A stretch of DNA of 11,693 nucleotides from Thiotrichales bacterium (GTDB lineage: Bacteria; Pseudomonadota; Gammaproteobacteria; Thiomicrospirales; Thiomicrospiraceae). Each line of letters starts with the position of its first letter. Position 1 is the stretch's first letter. The stretch is from NCBI GenBank assembly GCA_027036095.1, contig JALVTA010000033.1, forward strand, positions 1 to 11,693, written 5' to 3'. The position numbers and the translations under genes are program-made. The notes under the pieces were generated by a model that ran no database searches, had not been told where the DNA came from, and was given only the letters and a program-made list of their open reading frames with translations. This document shows positions 1-6,410 of this stretch, piece after piece.

Positions 1-471
1 TGGCGGACAACCAGCAGTAACAACCTGAATCTGCCGGATGCCAACAGCCCGTGGACGCTGGAAACCAATACTCAGGAGGCGTTTTTCTACGATAAGTCGT
101 CTGGCACGTGGAAGGTCTGTACCAATGTAGGTGGAACAGGGTTTGGTTCAAATTCTCAGCCACCACGTTGTGAAACCGATGCGCAGGGTAACCCTGTGGT
201 CAAATATGCCGTGCCAGCCTATGCGGCGATGGATGAAGTCAATCAGGACTGGGTGTACATGAACTCACCGGAAGACAAGGAAATGGTTACGGCATTTGTA
301 AGAGTTGGAGGACAGGTCTATAAGAAAGATTTTATCTGGCATGACTATGCCTTCACAAAGAAAACATTTGACAAGAGCTTGTTGGATCAGGCACGTTCCG
401 TTATTCCAACCTTCTGTCAGCCCTATTGGAATAGTAATCAGAACCAAGATACACCGGAAATCTGCAAGTAA
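1..471 (+). CDS. C-terminal part of an unrecognised, probably exported protein (5' end off the window)
   Basis: The frame is open from base 1 to a TAA at 469-471, giving 156 visible residues, so the gene starts left of the window. I do not recognise the family. The visible part is rich in Asn, Ser, Thr, Gln and aromatic residues and has four cysteines (visible residues 40, 57, 139 and 155), the last next to the C-terminal Lys. This fits a secreted or surface protein stabilised by disulfides; a pilus-associated or other envelope protein is possible but unproven. There is no membrane helix in the visible part. Base composition is clearly more AT-rich than the genes to its right, which may mean a different origin or lower selection. 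It ends in a strong terminator at 501-526 and is therefore the last gene of its transcript. Confidence is high that it is coding and low on function. Confidence 0.7.
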   Translation, partial: WRTTSSNNLNLPDANSPWTLETNTQEAFFYDKSSGTWKVCTNVGGTGFGSNSQPPRCETDAQGNPVVKYAVPAYAAMDEVNQDWVYMNSPEDKEMVTAFVRVGGQVYKKDFIWHDYAFTKKTFDKSLLDQARSVIPTFCQPYWNSNQNQDTPEICK

Positions 472-500
472 GCGGTGCAGGTTGTGTTCTGATTCGATGA

Positions 501-526
501 ACCCGCCTTAGGCGGGTTTTTTATTT
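501..526 (+). terminator. Rho-independent terminator of the first gene
   Basis: A perfect 7-bp stem, ACCCGCC (501-507) with GGCGGGT (511-517), has a TTA loop and is followed at once by a T-rich run (517-526). It lies 30 bases after the stop codon at 469-471, the standard position and form of an intrinsic terminator on the plus strand. Confidence 0.92.
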
Positions 527-603
527 ATAGAAAGATTTTTTGGTTTGGAGCGATAGATTAAACGACCGGGTGATGTATTGGAGCGGTGGGCATTCTGTAG
601 AAA

Positions 604-630
604 CGAAAAAGGCCGCCTGCCGGCGGCCCT
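604..630 (-). terminator. Rho-independent terminator of the SlyD-like gene
   Basis: On the minus strand a perfect 7-bp GC stem (GGCCGCC at 622-628 as read on minus, pairing with 611-617, 4-base loop) is followed by TTTTT, the complement of the A run at 606-610. It begins about 27 bases past the minus-strand stop codon at 655-657. The bases between this and the plus-strand terminator (527-603) show no gene or clear signal. Confidence 0.88.
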
Positions 631-654
631 TCTGTTCTCGGAAGAAGCGGGGAG

Positions 655-1137
655 TCAGCCGTGCTGCACGCCACCGGGGCCATGGGCGTGGCCGTGCTCC
701 AGCTCTTCGGGCGTGGCATCGCGCACGTCGACGATTTCCACGTCGAAAGTCAGGTCCTGACCGGCCAGCGGGTGGTTGCCGTCCACGGTGATGGTATCGC
801 CGTCCACCTTGGTGACCTCGACACTGTGGACACCCTGGTCGGACTGGGCTTCGAAGCGCATGCCCACTTCGATGTTGTCCACGCCCTGGAAAAGCTGTCG
901 GGGGACTTCCTGCACCAGCATTTCGTGGCGCTCGCCATAGGCTTCGGCGGCGGGTACGGTGACGGTGAGCTTGTCGCCGGGCTGCTTGCCTTCCAGCGCC
1001 TTTTCCAGACCGGGGATGATCTGGCCGTGGCCGTGCAGGTAGGCCAGCGGGTTGCCATTGGAGGCGTCCAGCACTTCGCCCTTGTCGTTTTTCAGGGTGT
1101 ATTCGATGGTGACGACCTTGTCTTTTTCAACTTGCAT
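655..1137 (-). CDS. slyD: FKBP-type peptidyl-prolyl cis-trans isomerase, SlyD-like
   Basis: This 160-residue protein has the SlyD architecture. An FKBP half-domain begins at the N-terminus (residues about 1-68, with the YTLKNDKGEVLDAS stretch and the conserved GLEKALEGKQPGD segment). It is interrupted by an IF chaperone domain (about 70-125, starting at AYGERHEMLVQEVP), and the FKBP strand then returns (HPLAGQDLTFDVEIVDVR). The tail is short and His-rich (HGHAHGPGGVQHG), as in SlyD proteins that bind nickel or other divalent metals, though much shorter than the E. coli tail. The family speeds proline isomerisation and holds folding intermediates in the cytosol, and in some bacteria assists [NiFe]-hydrogenase maturation. 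The ATG at 1135-1137 has an AAGGAA Shine-Dalgarno about 9 bases upstream. There is no signal peptide. It is monocistronic, with its own terminator, and divergent from hemJ. The symbol is by family; a FkpB/SlpA-type name is less likely because the His tail is present. Confidence 0.9.
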   Translation of the reverse strand: MQVEKDKVVTIEYTLKNDKGEVLDASNGNPLAYLHGHGQIIPGLEKALEGKQPGDKLTVTVPAAEAYGERHEMLVQEVPRQLFQGVDNIEVGMRFEAQSDQGVHSVEVTKVDGDTITVDGNHPLAGQDLTFDVEIVDVRDATPEELEHGHAHGPGGVQHG

Positions 1138-1234
1138 GTAGAACGTTCCTTGCAGAATGGGTCAAACGGGGGGCGCGGTGGGCGCCGTCAAAGTTGCTAT
1201 CATACCCGCCATGTGCCAGCGTTGAGGGGAAAAC

Positions 1235-1651
1235 ATGCTCTGGGTCAAGATGTTTCACATTCTGTTTGTCATCAGCTGGATGGCGGGCATCTTCTACCTG
1301 CCGCGCATCTTTGTGCACTACGCCGAGGGGCAGGCGGCGGGCGAGGATGTGCGCCGGCTGGTGATCATGGCGCGCAAGCTGTTCAATTTCATGACGATCA
1401 TCATGATCCCGGCGGTGGCCACCGGTCTTTGGCTGTGGCTGGGCTGGGGCATCAGCGGCGGCTGGCTGCATGCAAAGCTCACGCTGGTGCTGCTGCTGCT
1501 GGGCTATCACTACTGGACGCTGACTCAGGTGCGTCGCATGGAACGGGACGGGCAGCTGAGCCATGATCACGTCTTCTACCGCTGGATGAACGAGATTCCG
1601 CTGCTGCTGCTGGTGGGCATTCTCATCATGGTGGTCATCAAGCCGTTCTGA
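1235..1651 (+). CDS. hemJ: HemJ-type protoporphyrinogen IX oxidase
   Basis: This 138-residue integral membrane protein matches the HemJ (formerly UPF0093) family over its whole usual length. It oxidises protoporphyrinogen IX to protoporphyrin IX, the penultimate step of heme synthesis, at the inner membrane. Visible family marks are the N-terminal FHILFVISWMAGIFYLPR segment with its conserved His8, the central GWLHAKLTLVLLLLGYH segment, the NEIPLLLLVGI segment and the C-terminal VVIKPF. About four membrane helices are seen (near residues 4-22, 48-70, 76-95 and 114-135). The ATG at 1235 has a clear GAGGGGA Shine-Dalgarno at 1223-1229. Its stop (TGA 1649-1651) shares one base with the start of the next gene, so the two are translationally coupled. 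No promoter could be fixed in the 97-base gap to the divergent slyD. Confidence 0.92.
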   Translation: MLWVKMFHILFVISWMAGIFYLPRIFVHYAEGQAAGEDVRRLVIMARKLFNFMTIIMIPAVATGLWLWLGWGISGGWLHAKLTLVLLLLGYHYWTLTQVRRMERDGQLSHDHVFYRWMNEIPLLLLVGILIMVVIKPF

Positions 1652-2697
1652 TGCGCATCGTCGAGGCAGAACTGGACTTTTCCCTGGCGCCGAAAACCGA
1701 GGCGCCGCTTGAGGTGGCCGATGGGGTGGCATGGGCCACCGACCTGCCGTCGGGGCCGTTCGTGCGCCATGACGGAGGCTGGCTGGCGGTGGATACCCGG
1801 GCCATGACGGTGTGTCGCCATGAAAACGGGCGCTGGCACCGCCGGCCGCTGGCGCTGCACGGAGCGCAGCCCCATGCGGATCTGGCACTGGGAGTATCGC
1901 GGACGGGCACGTTGCTGCTGGCCTTCATGGATGAGCGCCACAGTCACTTCCGCTGGCTGCGCCATCTGCGCCGCGCCAGCCGCAACAGCCGCTCACCCAT
2001 TTTCGTCAGCCGCAGCGAGGATGGCGGACGCAGCTGGTCGGAGCCGGTGATGATTCAGGACGGCTATTCCGGTGCGGTGCGCAGCATGGCGACGCTGCCC
2101 GATGGCCGGCTGGTGCTGGCCGCCCAGTATCTGCTGCCTGAGCAGGCCCGCTATGTAAGCCTGACGTATTTTTCCGATGACGATGGCCGAAGCTGGCAGG
2201 CGAGCAACTGGCTGGATGCGGGCGGACGCGGTCATCATGACGGGGCCATTGAAGGGCATCTGCTGCCGCTGGATGATGACAGGCTGTGGTATCTGGTGCG
2301 CACCAATCTGGACCGCTTCTGGCATGCGTATTCATCAGACGGCGGGCAAACCTGGCTGGAAACCCGCCCCGGCTTCGCCGCAAGTTCCAGTCCGGGCGCA
2401 CTGCTGCGCCTCTCTGACGGACGCATTGCGCTGGCGTACAACCCGGTGGGTGAACACTCGCCGCGACGGGCGGGGGACTTTTCCGAGCGGGCCGCCAGCT
2501 GGTATCGTGAGGCGCTGCATCTGGCGCTGCTGGATGAAAAGGGCACGCGGATCGTGGAGGAGCGGGTGGTGGCCCGCTGCAAAGGCGCGTGGCTAAGCTA
2601 TCCACACATGGCCGAGCCGCAACCGGGCCGGCTGTGGCTGACCACCCTGCAGAGCGGGCTACGGCTCGAGATCAATGTTGAGGACCTGTTTTCATGA
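1651..2697 (+). CDS. BNR/Asp-box (sialidase-fold) protein, probably cytoplasmic
   Basis: This 348-residue protein has three Asp-box/BNR motifs of the S-x-D-x-G-x-[ST]-W type: around residues 120-129 (EDGGRSW), 175-182 (SDDDGRSW) and 228-235 (SSDGGQTW). Their spacing of about 55 residues is that of blades in a six-bladed sialidase-type propeller. Between them are SGAVRSMATLPDGRLVLA-like stretches that resemble sialidase-family strands. I see no signal peptide and no FRIP motif near the N-terminus, both usual for bacterial exo-sialidases, so hydrolysis of sialic acid should not be assumed. The ATG overlaps the hemJ stop by one base, and its own TGA (2695-2697) overlaps the rimO start by four, so all three are likely one operon. 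Function is unknown; other glycan hydrolysis or a non-enzymatic propeller role are alternatives. The fold call is good, the activity is not known. Confidence 0.8.
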   Translation: MRIVEAELDFSLAPKTEAPLEVADGVAWATDLPSGPFVRHDGGWLAVDTRAMTVCRHENGRWHRRPLALHGAQPHADLALGVSRTGTLLLAFMDERHSHFRWLRHLRRASRNSRSPIFVSRSEDGGRSWSEPVMIQDGYSGAVRSMATLPDGRLVLAAQYLLPEQARYVSLTYFSDDDGRSWQASNWLDAGGRGHHDGAIEGHLLPLDDDRLWYLVRTNLDRFWHAYSSDGGQTWLETRPGFAASSSPGALLRLSDGRIALAYNPVGEHSPRRAGDFSERAASWYREALHLALLDEKGTRIVEERVVARCKGAWLSYPHMAEPQPGRLWLTTLQSGLRLEINVEDLFS

Positions 2698-4016
2698 ATA
2701 CGACACAACCGACCGTCGGCATCATCTCGCTGGGGTGCCCCAAGGCGACGGTGGACTCCGAGCGCATTCTCACCCAGCTGCGTGCCGAAGGCTACCGCCT
2801 GACCGACAGTTATGACGATGCGGACGTGGTCATCGTCAACACCTGCGGGTTCATCGATTCGGCGGTGGAAGAATCTCTGGAGGCCATCGGCGAGGCGCTG
2901 GAGGAGAACGGGCGGGTGATCGTCACCGGTTGTCTCGGGGCGAAACCGGAGCAGATCGAGCGGGTGCACCCGAAGGTGCTGGCCATCACCGGCCCGGCCG
3001 CCTATGAGGAGGTGGTGGGGCAGGTGCATGAGGTGGTGCCGCCGCCGGCGCATGATCCGTTCGTGGATGTGATCCCGCCGGGCGGGCTCAAGCTGACCCC
3101 GCGCCACTACGCCTATGTGAAGATTTCCGAGGGCTGCAACCACCGCTGCACCTTCTGCATCATCCCCTCCATGCGGGGCGATCTGGTCAGTCGCCCGGTG
3201 GGCGAGGTGCTGGATGAGGCCGCAAAGCTGGTGGAGGCCGGCGTGAAGGAGCTGCTGGTGGTCTCCCAGGACACGGCCGCCTACGGGGTGGACCTGAAGC
3301 ACCGGCTGGACTTCTGGCAGGGCCGGCCGGTGAAGACAAACATGGTCGGGCTGGCCGAGCAGATGGGACGGCTGGGGGCGTGGGTGCGGCTGCACTATGT
3401 CTATCCCTATCCGAACGTGGAGGAGGTGATTCCGCTGATGCGCGACGGGCTGGTGCTGCCCTATCTGGACATGCCGCTGCAGCATGCCCATCCGCGCGTG
3501 CTGAAGGCCATGCGTCGGCCGGGCAATATCGAACGCCAGCTGGAGCGCATCGAAAAGTGGCGTTCTGAAGTGCCGGATCTGACCCTGCGCTCCACCTTCA
3601 TCGTCGGTTTTCCGGGTGAGACGGACGAGGAGTTCGAGGCGCTGCTGGATTTCATCCGTGAGGCGAAGCTGGACCGGGTGGGCTGCTTTCAGTATTCGCC
3701 GGTGGAAGGCGCCGTGGCCAATGAGCTGGCGCCGCAGGTGCCCGATGAGATCAAGCAGGAGCGCTGGGAGGCCTTCATGGCAACGCAGCAGGCGGTCAGC
3801 GCCGAGCGCATGCAGGCCCGTGTCGGCCGGGTGGAGCCGGTCATCATCGATGAGGTGGACGGGGACGGCGCCATTGGCCGCAGCCGTGGCGATGCGCCGG
3901 AGATCGACGGGGTGGTGCTGATCCGCGATGGCCATGATCTGGCGCCGGGCGACATCGTGGAGGTGGAGATCGAGGCGGCGGACGCCTATGACCTGTGGGG
4001 CCGTCTGGCCCGCTGA
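2694..4016 (+). CDS. rimO: Ribosomal protein S12 methylthiotransferase RimO
   Basis: The 440-residue length is typical of RimO, a cytosolic radical-SAM enzyme that adds a methylthio group to the conserved Asp of ribosomal protein S12. The N-terminal UPF0004 domain carries the three cysteines for the auxiliary [4Fe-4S] cluster: Cys15 in SLGCPKATVDSE, Cys51 in NTCGFID and Cys80 in TGCLGAK. The radical-SAM cluster motif CNHRCTFC is at Cys148, Cys152 and Cys155, followed by IIPSMRG. A TRAM domain closes the protein (about residues 375-440). The GCPKATVDSE motif and the overall layout favour RimO over MiaB. The ATG at 2694 overlaps the previous stop by four bases and has a TTGAGGA Shine-Dalgarno at 2678-2684. 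Its 3' end overlaps by 31 bases the 3' end of the convergent PepSY-type gene, with no terminator between them. Confidence 0.97.
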   Translation: MNTTQPTVGIISLGCPKATVDSERILTQLRAEGYRLTDSYDDADVVIVNTCGFIDSAVEESLEAIGEALEENGRVIVTGCLGAKPEQIERVHPKVLAITGPAAYEEVVGQVHEVVPPPAHDPFVDVIPPGGLKLTPRHYAYVKISEGCNHRCTFCIIPSMRGDLVSRPVGEVLDEAAKLVEAGVKELLVVSQDTAAYGVDLKHRLDFWQGRPVKTNMVGLAEQMGRLGAWVRLHYVYPYPNVEEVIPLMRDGLVLPYLDMPLQHAHPRVLKAMRRPGNIERQLERIEKWRSEVPDLTLRSTFIVGFPGETDEEFEALLDFIREAKLDRVGCFQYSPVEGAVANELAPQVPDEIKQERWEAFMATQQAVSAERMQARVGRVEPVIIDEVDGDGAIGRSRGDAPEIDGVVLIRDGHDLAPGDIVEVEIEAADAYDLWGRLAR

Positions 4017-4684
4017 CGCAGGATCAGCCCCGTCAGCAGCATGCCCGCCAGAAGCAGCACCGCGCCATCCAGCAGCCACGGGCCGGCAGGGCCAAGCAGG
4101 CGGGCGGTGTGCAGGCGGCGCAGCCAGGCTTCCCAGTGCTGGTCGTGGCGCAGTTTCCAGTGTCGGAGCGCCTGATGCCAGATTTCTCCGGGTGGCAGCG
4201 TTGCGGGCAGAGGCGCAGGGCGCCGGTCTGTCGCAAGCGTGCAGTGCTGCCACTCCAGCCGATCCAGATTCAGCGTGCGGCATGCGCCATCTTTTGCAAA
4301 GGCAGGCGGCCAGACTCGGATCAGCGTGCCTTCCGGGCGGGGCAGCCGGATAATGGGGCGGCCTGTCTCATCCATCAGCAGCAGCTGACTGTCGTCGGTC
4401 AGCAGGGTGCCAACAGGCGTGCGGTAGAGCCGGGCATCCGGATCGAAAGGGCGCCCCCATGCGCCGGCGTGCCACAGGCCGGCGTCACTGAGGATCACCC
4501 AGTCCTGAGGCAGAGGCCATGCCTTGATCGGCCTCGGCAGATTGTGGGCCAGCCCGTCGGGGAGGGGGCGCCGGTCAAGGCGCAGGTCATCGGCGTGGTT
4601 GAGCAGCAGCCCGCTGATCAGCAGCGGCAGCAGCAGTAGCGCCAGCGGCCAGGCCAGTAGGCGGTGCAGACTGCGGGTGCTCAT
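3986..4684 (-). CDS. PepSY-associated two-helix membrane protein
   Basis: Translation from the ATG at 4682-4684 gives 232 residues. This start is chosen because it overlaps the upstream stop by four bases (ATGA); a longer form starting further upstream would intrude on the preceding gene. Helix 1 spans about residues 9-28, preceded by the typical LHRLLAWP and followed by SGLLLNH. A soluble, probably periplasmic region of about 170 residues follows, then helix 2 (about 203-222, ending in Arg-rich RQRARRPHRS). Histidines near the membrane (His7, His30, His192 in RRLHTARLLG) match positions that bind heme in some PepSY-TM proteins, but heme binding here is inferred. Two cysteines in the soluble part could pair. 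The family commonly sits with flavinylated or iron-related envelope proteins and is thought to move electrons across the inner membrane. It is the last gene of the porin/FMN operon. Confidence 0.72.
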   Translation of the reverse strand: MSTRSLHRLLAWPLALLLLPLLISGLLLNHADDLRLDRRPLPDGLAHNLPRPIKAWPLPQDWVILSDAGLWHAGAWGRPFDPDARLYRTPVGTLLTDDSQLLLMDETGRPIIRLPRPEGTLIRVWPPAFAKDGACRTLNLDRLEWQHCTLATDRRPAPLPATLPPGEIWHQALRHWKLRHDQHWEAWLRRLHTARLLGPAGPWLLDGAVLLLAGMLLTGLILRQRARRPHRS

Positions 4685-5187
4685 CGTTGCCGTGCCTGCA
4701 CCTGTCGATCCAGCCAAAGTGCCAGCAGCGCCATGCGGGTGGCGGCATTGACCGACAGGGTCGCCCCGCTGATGGCGTCAATCTCCCGGTCCAGCCCGCC
4801 GTCGTTCAGCCGGGCGTTGCGATACTGGGCCAGAAAGCGCGGGTCGCGGATCTCCCAGCCGCGGCTTTCCCGGTAGTGCAGCACCTCCATGTGGCGGATG
4901 CGTCCGTCTTCCACCACGATGCCGAAGGTGATCGGTTCTTCCTTGCCGATTTCCTCCACGATCCACACCGTGCGCTTGCCGGCACGCCAGTAAGGCAGCA
5001 CCGCACGCGGGTAGGGGTGGCCGATGAGCTGTTCAATGGCCGCCTGCTCTGACCGTAGCAGCCACAGGGTCTTTTTCACCGTCTGTGGTTGCCCAGTCCA
5101 GCGGATGATGAAGTTTTCCTCCACCGAGGCGTGGACGGTATGGAGAGAGGAAATCAGCAGGGTGATCAGTAGTAAGCATGTTCGCAT
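4681..5187 (-). CDS. Exported FMN-binding domain protein with flavinylation motif
   Basis: This 168-residue protein has a signal peptide (hydrophobic residues about 4-15, likely cleavage after VHA at residue 20) and a C-terminal FMN-binding (FMN_bind) domain. The domain includes WIVEEIGKEEPITFGIVVEDGRI and ends with DAISGATLS (residues 137-145). That last motif fits the consensus at which the flavin transferase ApbE attaches FMN covalently to a Thr, here most likely Thr143. RESRGWEI and the preceding HMEVLHYRE strand are typical of the family. The expected role is a periplasmic one-electron carrier. It starts 39 bases after the porin stop and overlaps the membrane-protein gene by four bases, so the FMN protein and membrane protein are probably partners. 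The Shine-Dalgarno is weak, and a stable hairpin lies just upstream (5197-5217). No apbE gene is in the window. Confidence 0.85.
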   Translation of the reverse strand: MRTCLLLITLLISSLHTVHASVEENFIIRWTGQPQTVKKTLWLLRSEQAAIEQLIGHPYPRAVLPYWRAGKRTVWIVEEIGKEEPITFGIVVEDGRIRHMEVLHYRESRGWEIRDPRFLAQYRNARLNDGGLDREIDAISGATLSVNAATRMALLALWLDRQVQARQR

Positions 5188-5196
5188 TGTTGCCAG

Positions 5197-5217
5197 GGGC
5201 CGGCTTTGCGCCGGCCC
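5197..5217 (-). promoter_or_regulatory. Intercistronic hairpin between porin and FMN-protein genes
   Basis: A perfect 8-bp GC stem, GGGCCGGC (5197-5204) with GCCGGCCC (5210-5217), has a 5-base loop and fills most of the 39-base gap between the porin stop (5227-5229) and the FMN-protein ATG (5185-5187). On the minus strand it is not followed by a T run, so it is not a standard terminator. A position just after an abundant porin message suits a 3'-end stabiliser or attenuator that lowers expression of the two downstream genes; this role is inferred. Confidence 0.6.
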
Positions 5218-5226
5218 GCCTCCCTG

Positions 5227-6318
5227 TCAGAAGCTGTAACCGATGCCCAGGTTGAAGCCGTTGGCGTCTTTCTGGTTTTGAATATCCGCTTTCAGCACCA
5301 CATTGGGGTGAATCCAGTAGTTGACGCCATACAGCCAGCGTGTTTTTTTGTCATCGGCATCGGTGTACCAGTCGCTGTAGCGGACGAACGCACCCAGCCG
5401 ATCGGTCAGTGTGTAGCTGGGTTCCACATACCAGCCGCGCTGAATGTCCCGGTTGGCATTTCTGGCAGCCTGACCGCCCACACTCCACTGGGCGTAGAGC
5501 GCGCGCAGCTTGAACGGGCCTGTCTTATATTCCGCATGACCTTCCAGCAGGGTGGCAGGGGTGGCTTTGCTGACGACGCTGCGGTCTTTCTGAGTCAGGT
5601 CGTCCTGATAATAGACGCTGGCGCCCAGATCCAGGCCATTGAAGGGGCGGGTTTTGACGCGCGCCGTCCAGCCGAGGGATTCGGAGCGGGTTTCGGCGTT
5701 TTTCTGCCGTGCCTTGCGGATATTGAGGCCGTTTTTGTCATACAGCCCTTCGCTGACCATCAGATCCAGTTGCGTTTGTCCGCCCAGTTTGAGGCGTACT
5801 CCGGCGCCAGCGCTGGCCCAGGTGGTCGGAAGGATATCTTTGGCGACGATGGGGCGTTCCACACCATAGAACCTGTCCGGTTCATGGGTTTCATTGATAA
5901 AGCCTGCCGGCTGCAGCAGAATGCCGCCCATCAGGTTGATGCGGTCGCTGACGGCCCAGTCGATGTAGGCCTGTTCCAGCGCCACTTCGCCTTTCTGGCC
6001 GTCGCCGCTGATGGCATGTTCCACTTCCAGCTCGGACCAGAAACGCACCGACTCGGAGAAACGGTGCCCCAGCAGCAGCACGAAGCGGTGAAAGTCGAAG
6101 CTTGGCGCCTGACCGTCGATGTTGTTATAGTGAAGTTCGCCATAGGCACCCAGTCTGGTCGCTGAGGAGGCTGTGGCAGGGCGCGCTTGTGTCGCGGCAA
6201 GCGCGTCCACTTTCTGTTCCAGTTCCACAATGCGCTGTTTGAGTGCGGTCTCATCGGCAGCAGCCGTGGCGGTCGCGGTCGCCAGCAGCAGGCCGAGCAG
6301 TTTCCTGTCCGGTTTCAT
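5227..6318 (-). CDS. Outer-membrane porin, probably iron-regulated
   Basis: From the ATG at 6316-6318 this is 363 residues. A start 14 codons earlier is open, but it would put 14 residues before the signal peptide, whereas AAGGA lies 5 bases before the chosen ATG. The signal peptide is MKPDRKLLGLLLATATATAAA. Next comes a short coiled coil (about residues 23-45, LKQRIVELEQKVDALAA) of the kind that precedes the barrel in trimeric or LbtU-like porins. The remainder alternates in beta-strand fashion, with short turns, and ends in GYSF; a C-terminal Phe is the classic outer-membrane barrel signal. The INETHEPDRFYGVERP segment is distinctive. Substrate is unknown. The upstream promoter and Fur-box-like sites suggest iron-limited expression, so ferric or siderophore passage is plausible but inferred. 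Confidence 0.82.
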   Translation of the reverse strand: MKPDRKLLGLLLATATATAAADETALKQRIVELEQKVDALAATQARPATASSATRLGAYGELHYNNIDGQAPSFDFHRFVLLLGHRFSESVRFWSELEVEHAISGDGQKGEVALEQAYIDWAVSDRINLMGGILLQPAGFINETHEPDRFYGVERPIVAKDILPTTWASAGAGVRLKLGGQTQLDLMVSEGLYDKNGLNIRKARQKNAETRSESLGWTARVKTRPFNGLDLGASVYYQDDLTQKDRSVVSKATPATLLEGHAEYKTGPFKLRALYAQWSVGGQAARNANRDIQRGWYVEPSYTLTDRLGAFVRYSDWYTDADDKKTRWLYGVNYWIHPNVVLKADIQNQKDANGFNLGIGYSF

Positions 6319-6344
6319 GATGTCCTTGCTCCTTGTATTGAAAA

Positions 6345-6359
6345 TGAGAATGATTGCCA
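6345..6359. promoter_or_regulatory. Fur-box-like operator 1
   Basis: TGAGAATGATTGCCA matches the 7-1-7 Fur consensus TGATAAT-N-ATTATCA at 11 of 14 defined positions, and flanking AA/TT extend it. It lies about 15-30 bases downstream of the predicted start of the porin transcript and 27 bases from the porin ATG, where a bound repressor would block transcription. It could also affect the divergent acylphosphatase promoter. Matched by eye only. Confidence 0.7.
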
Positions 6360-6380
6360 TTAACGGAATGGCAGGAGCGC

Positions 6381-6409
6381 ATTGTGTTCATATGGAGGTA
6401 GAATGTCAA
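6381..6409 (-). promoter_or_regulatory. Sigma-70 promoter of the porin operon
   Basis: On the minus strand a perfect -35 box TTGACA (6409-6404) is followed by a 17-base spacer and a -10 box CACAAT (6386-6381, 4 of 6 matches to TATAAT, with the key A at position 2 and T at position 6). Transcription should start near 6374, giving a leader of about 55 bases that contains Fur-like site 1. The spacer overlaps the Shine-Dalgarno of the divergent acylphosphatase gene (GGAGGT, 6394-6399). Confidence 0.72.
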
Positions 6410-6410
6410 T

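Noticed and set aside
1198..1204. TATCAT/TATGAT as a -10 box for hemJ or slyD
   Set aside because: The hexamer is acceptable on either strand, but neither direction has a convincing -35 box at 16-18 bases.
661..1566. Long plus-strand open frame opposite slyD running into hemJ
   Set aside because: It covers slyD antisense and hemJ in a wrong frame; composition is Gly/His/Val-rich and resembles no protein.
2598..4283. Long minus-strand open frame (561 codons) opposite rimO
   Set aside because: It is the antisense shadow of a GC-rich gene: rich in His, Arg, Gln and Leu, with no recognisable domain, while rimO on the plus strand has every family motif.
3928..4639. Plus-strand open frames opposite the PepSY-type gene (for example 3995-4639)
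   Set aside because: Gln/Arg/Ala-rich shadows with no motif; the minus-strand protein has two proper membrane helices and an operon context.
5206..6165. Plus-strand open frame of 319 codons opposite the porin
   Set aside because: Antisense shadow; the porin strand has a signal peptide, barrel strands and terminal Phe, plus a promoter.
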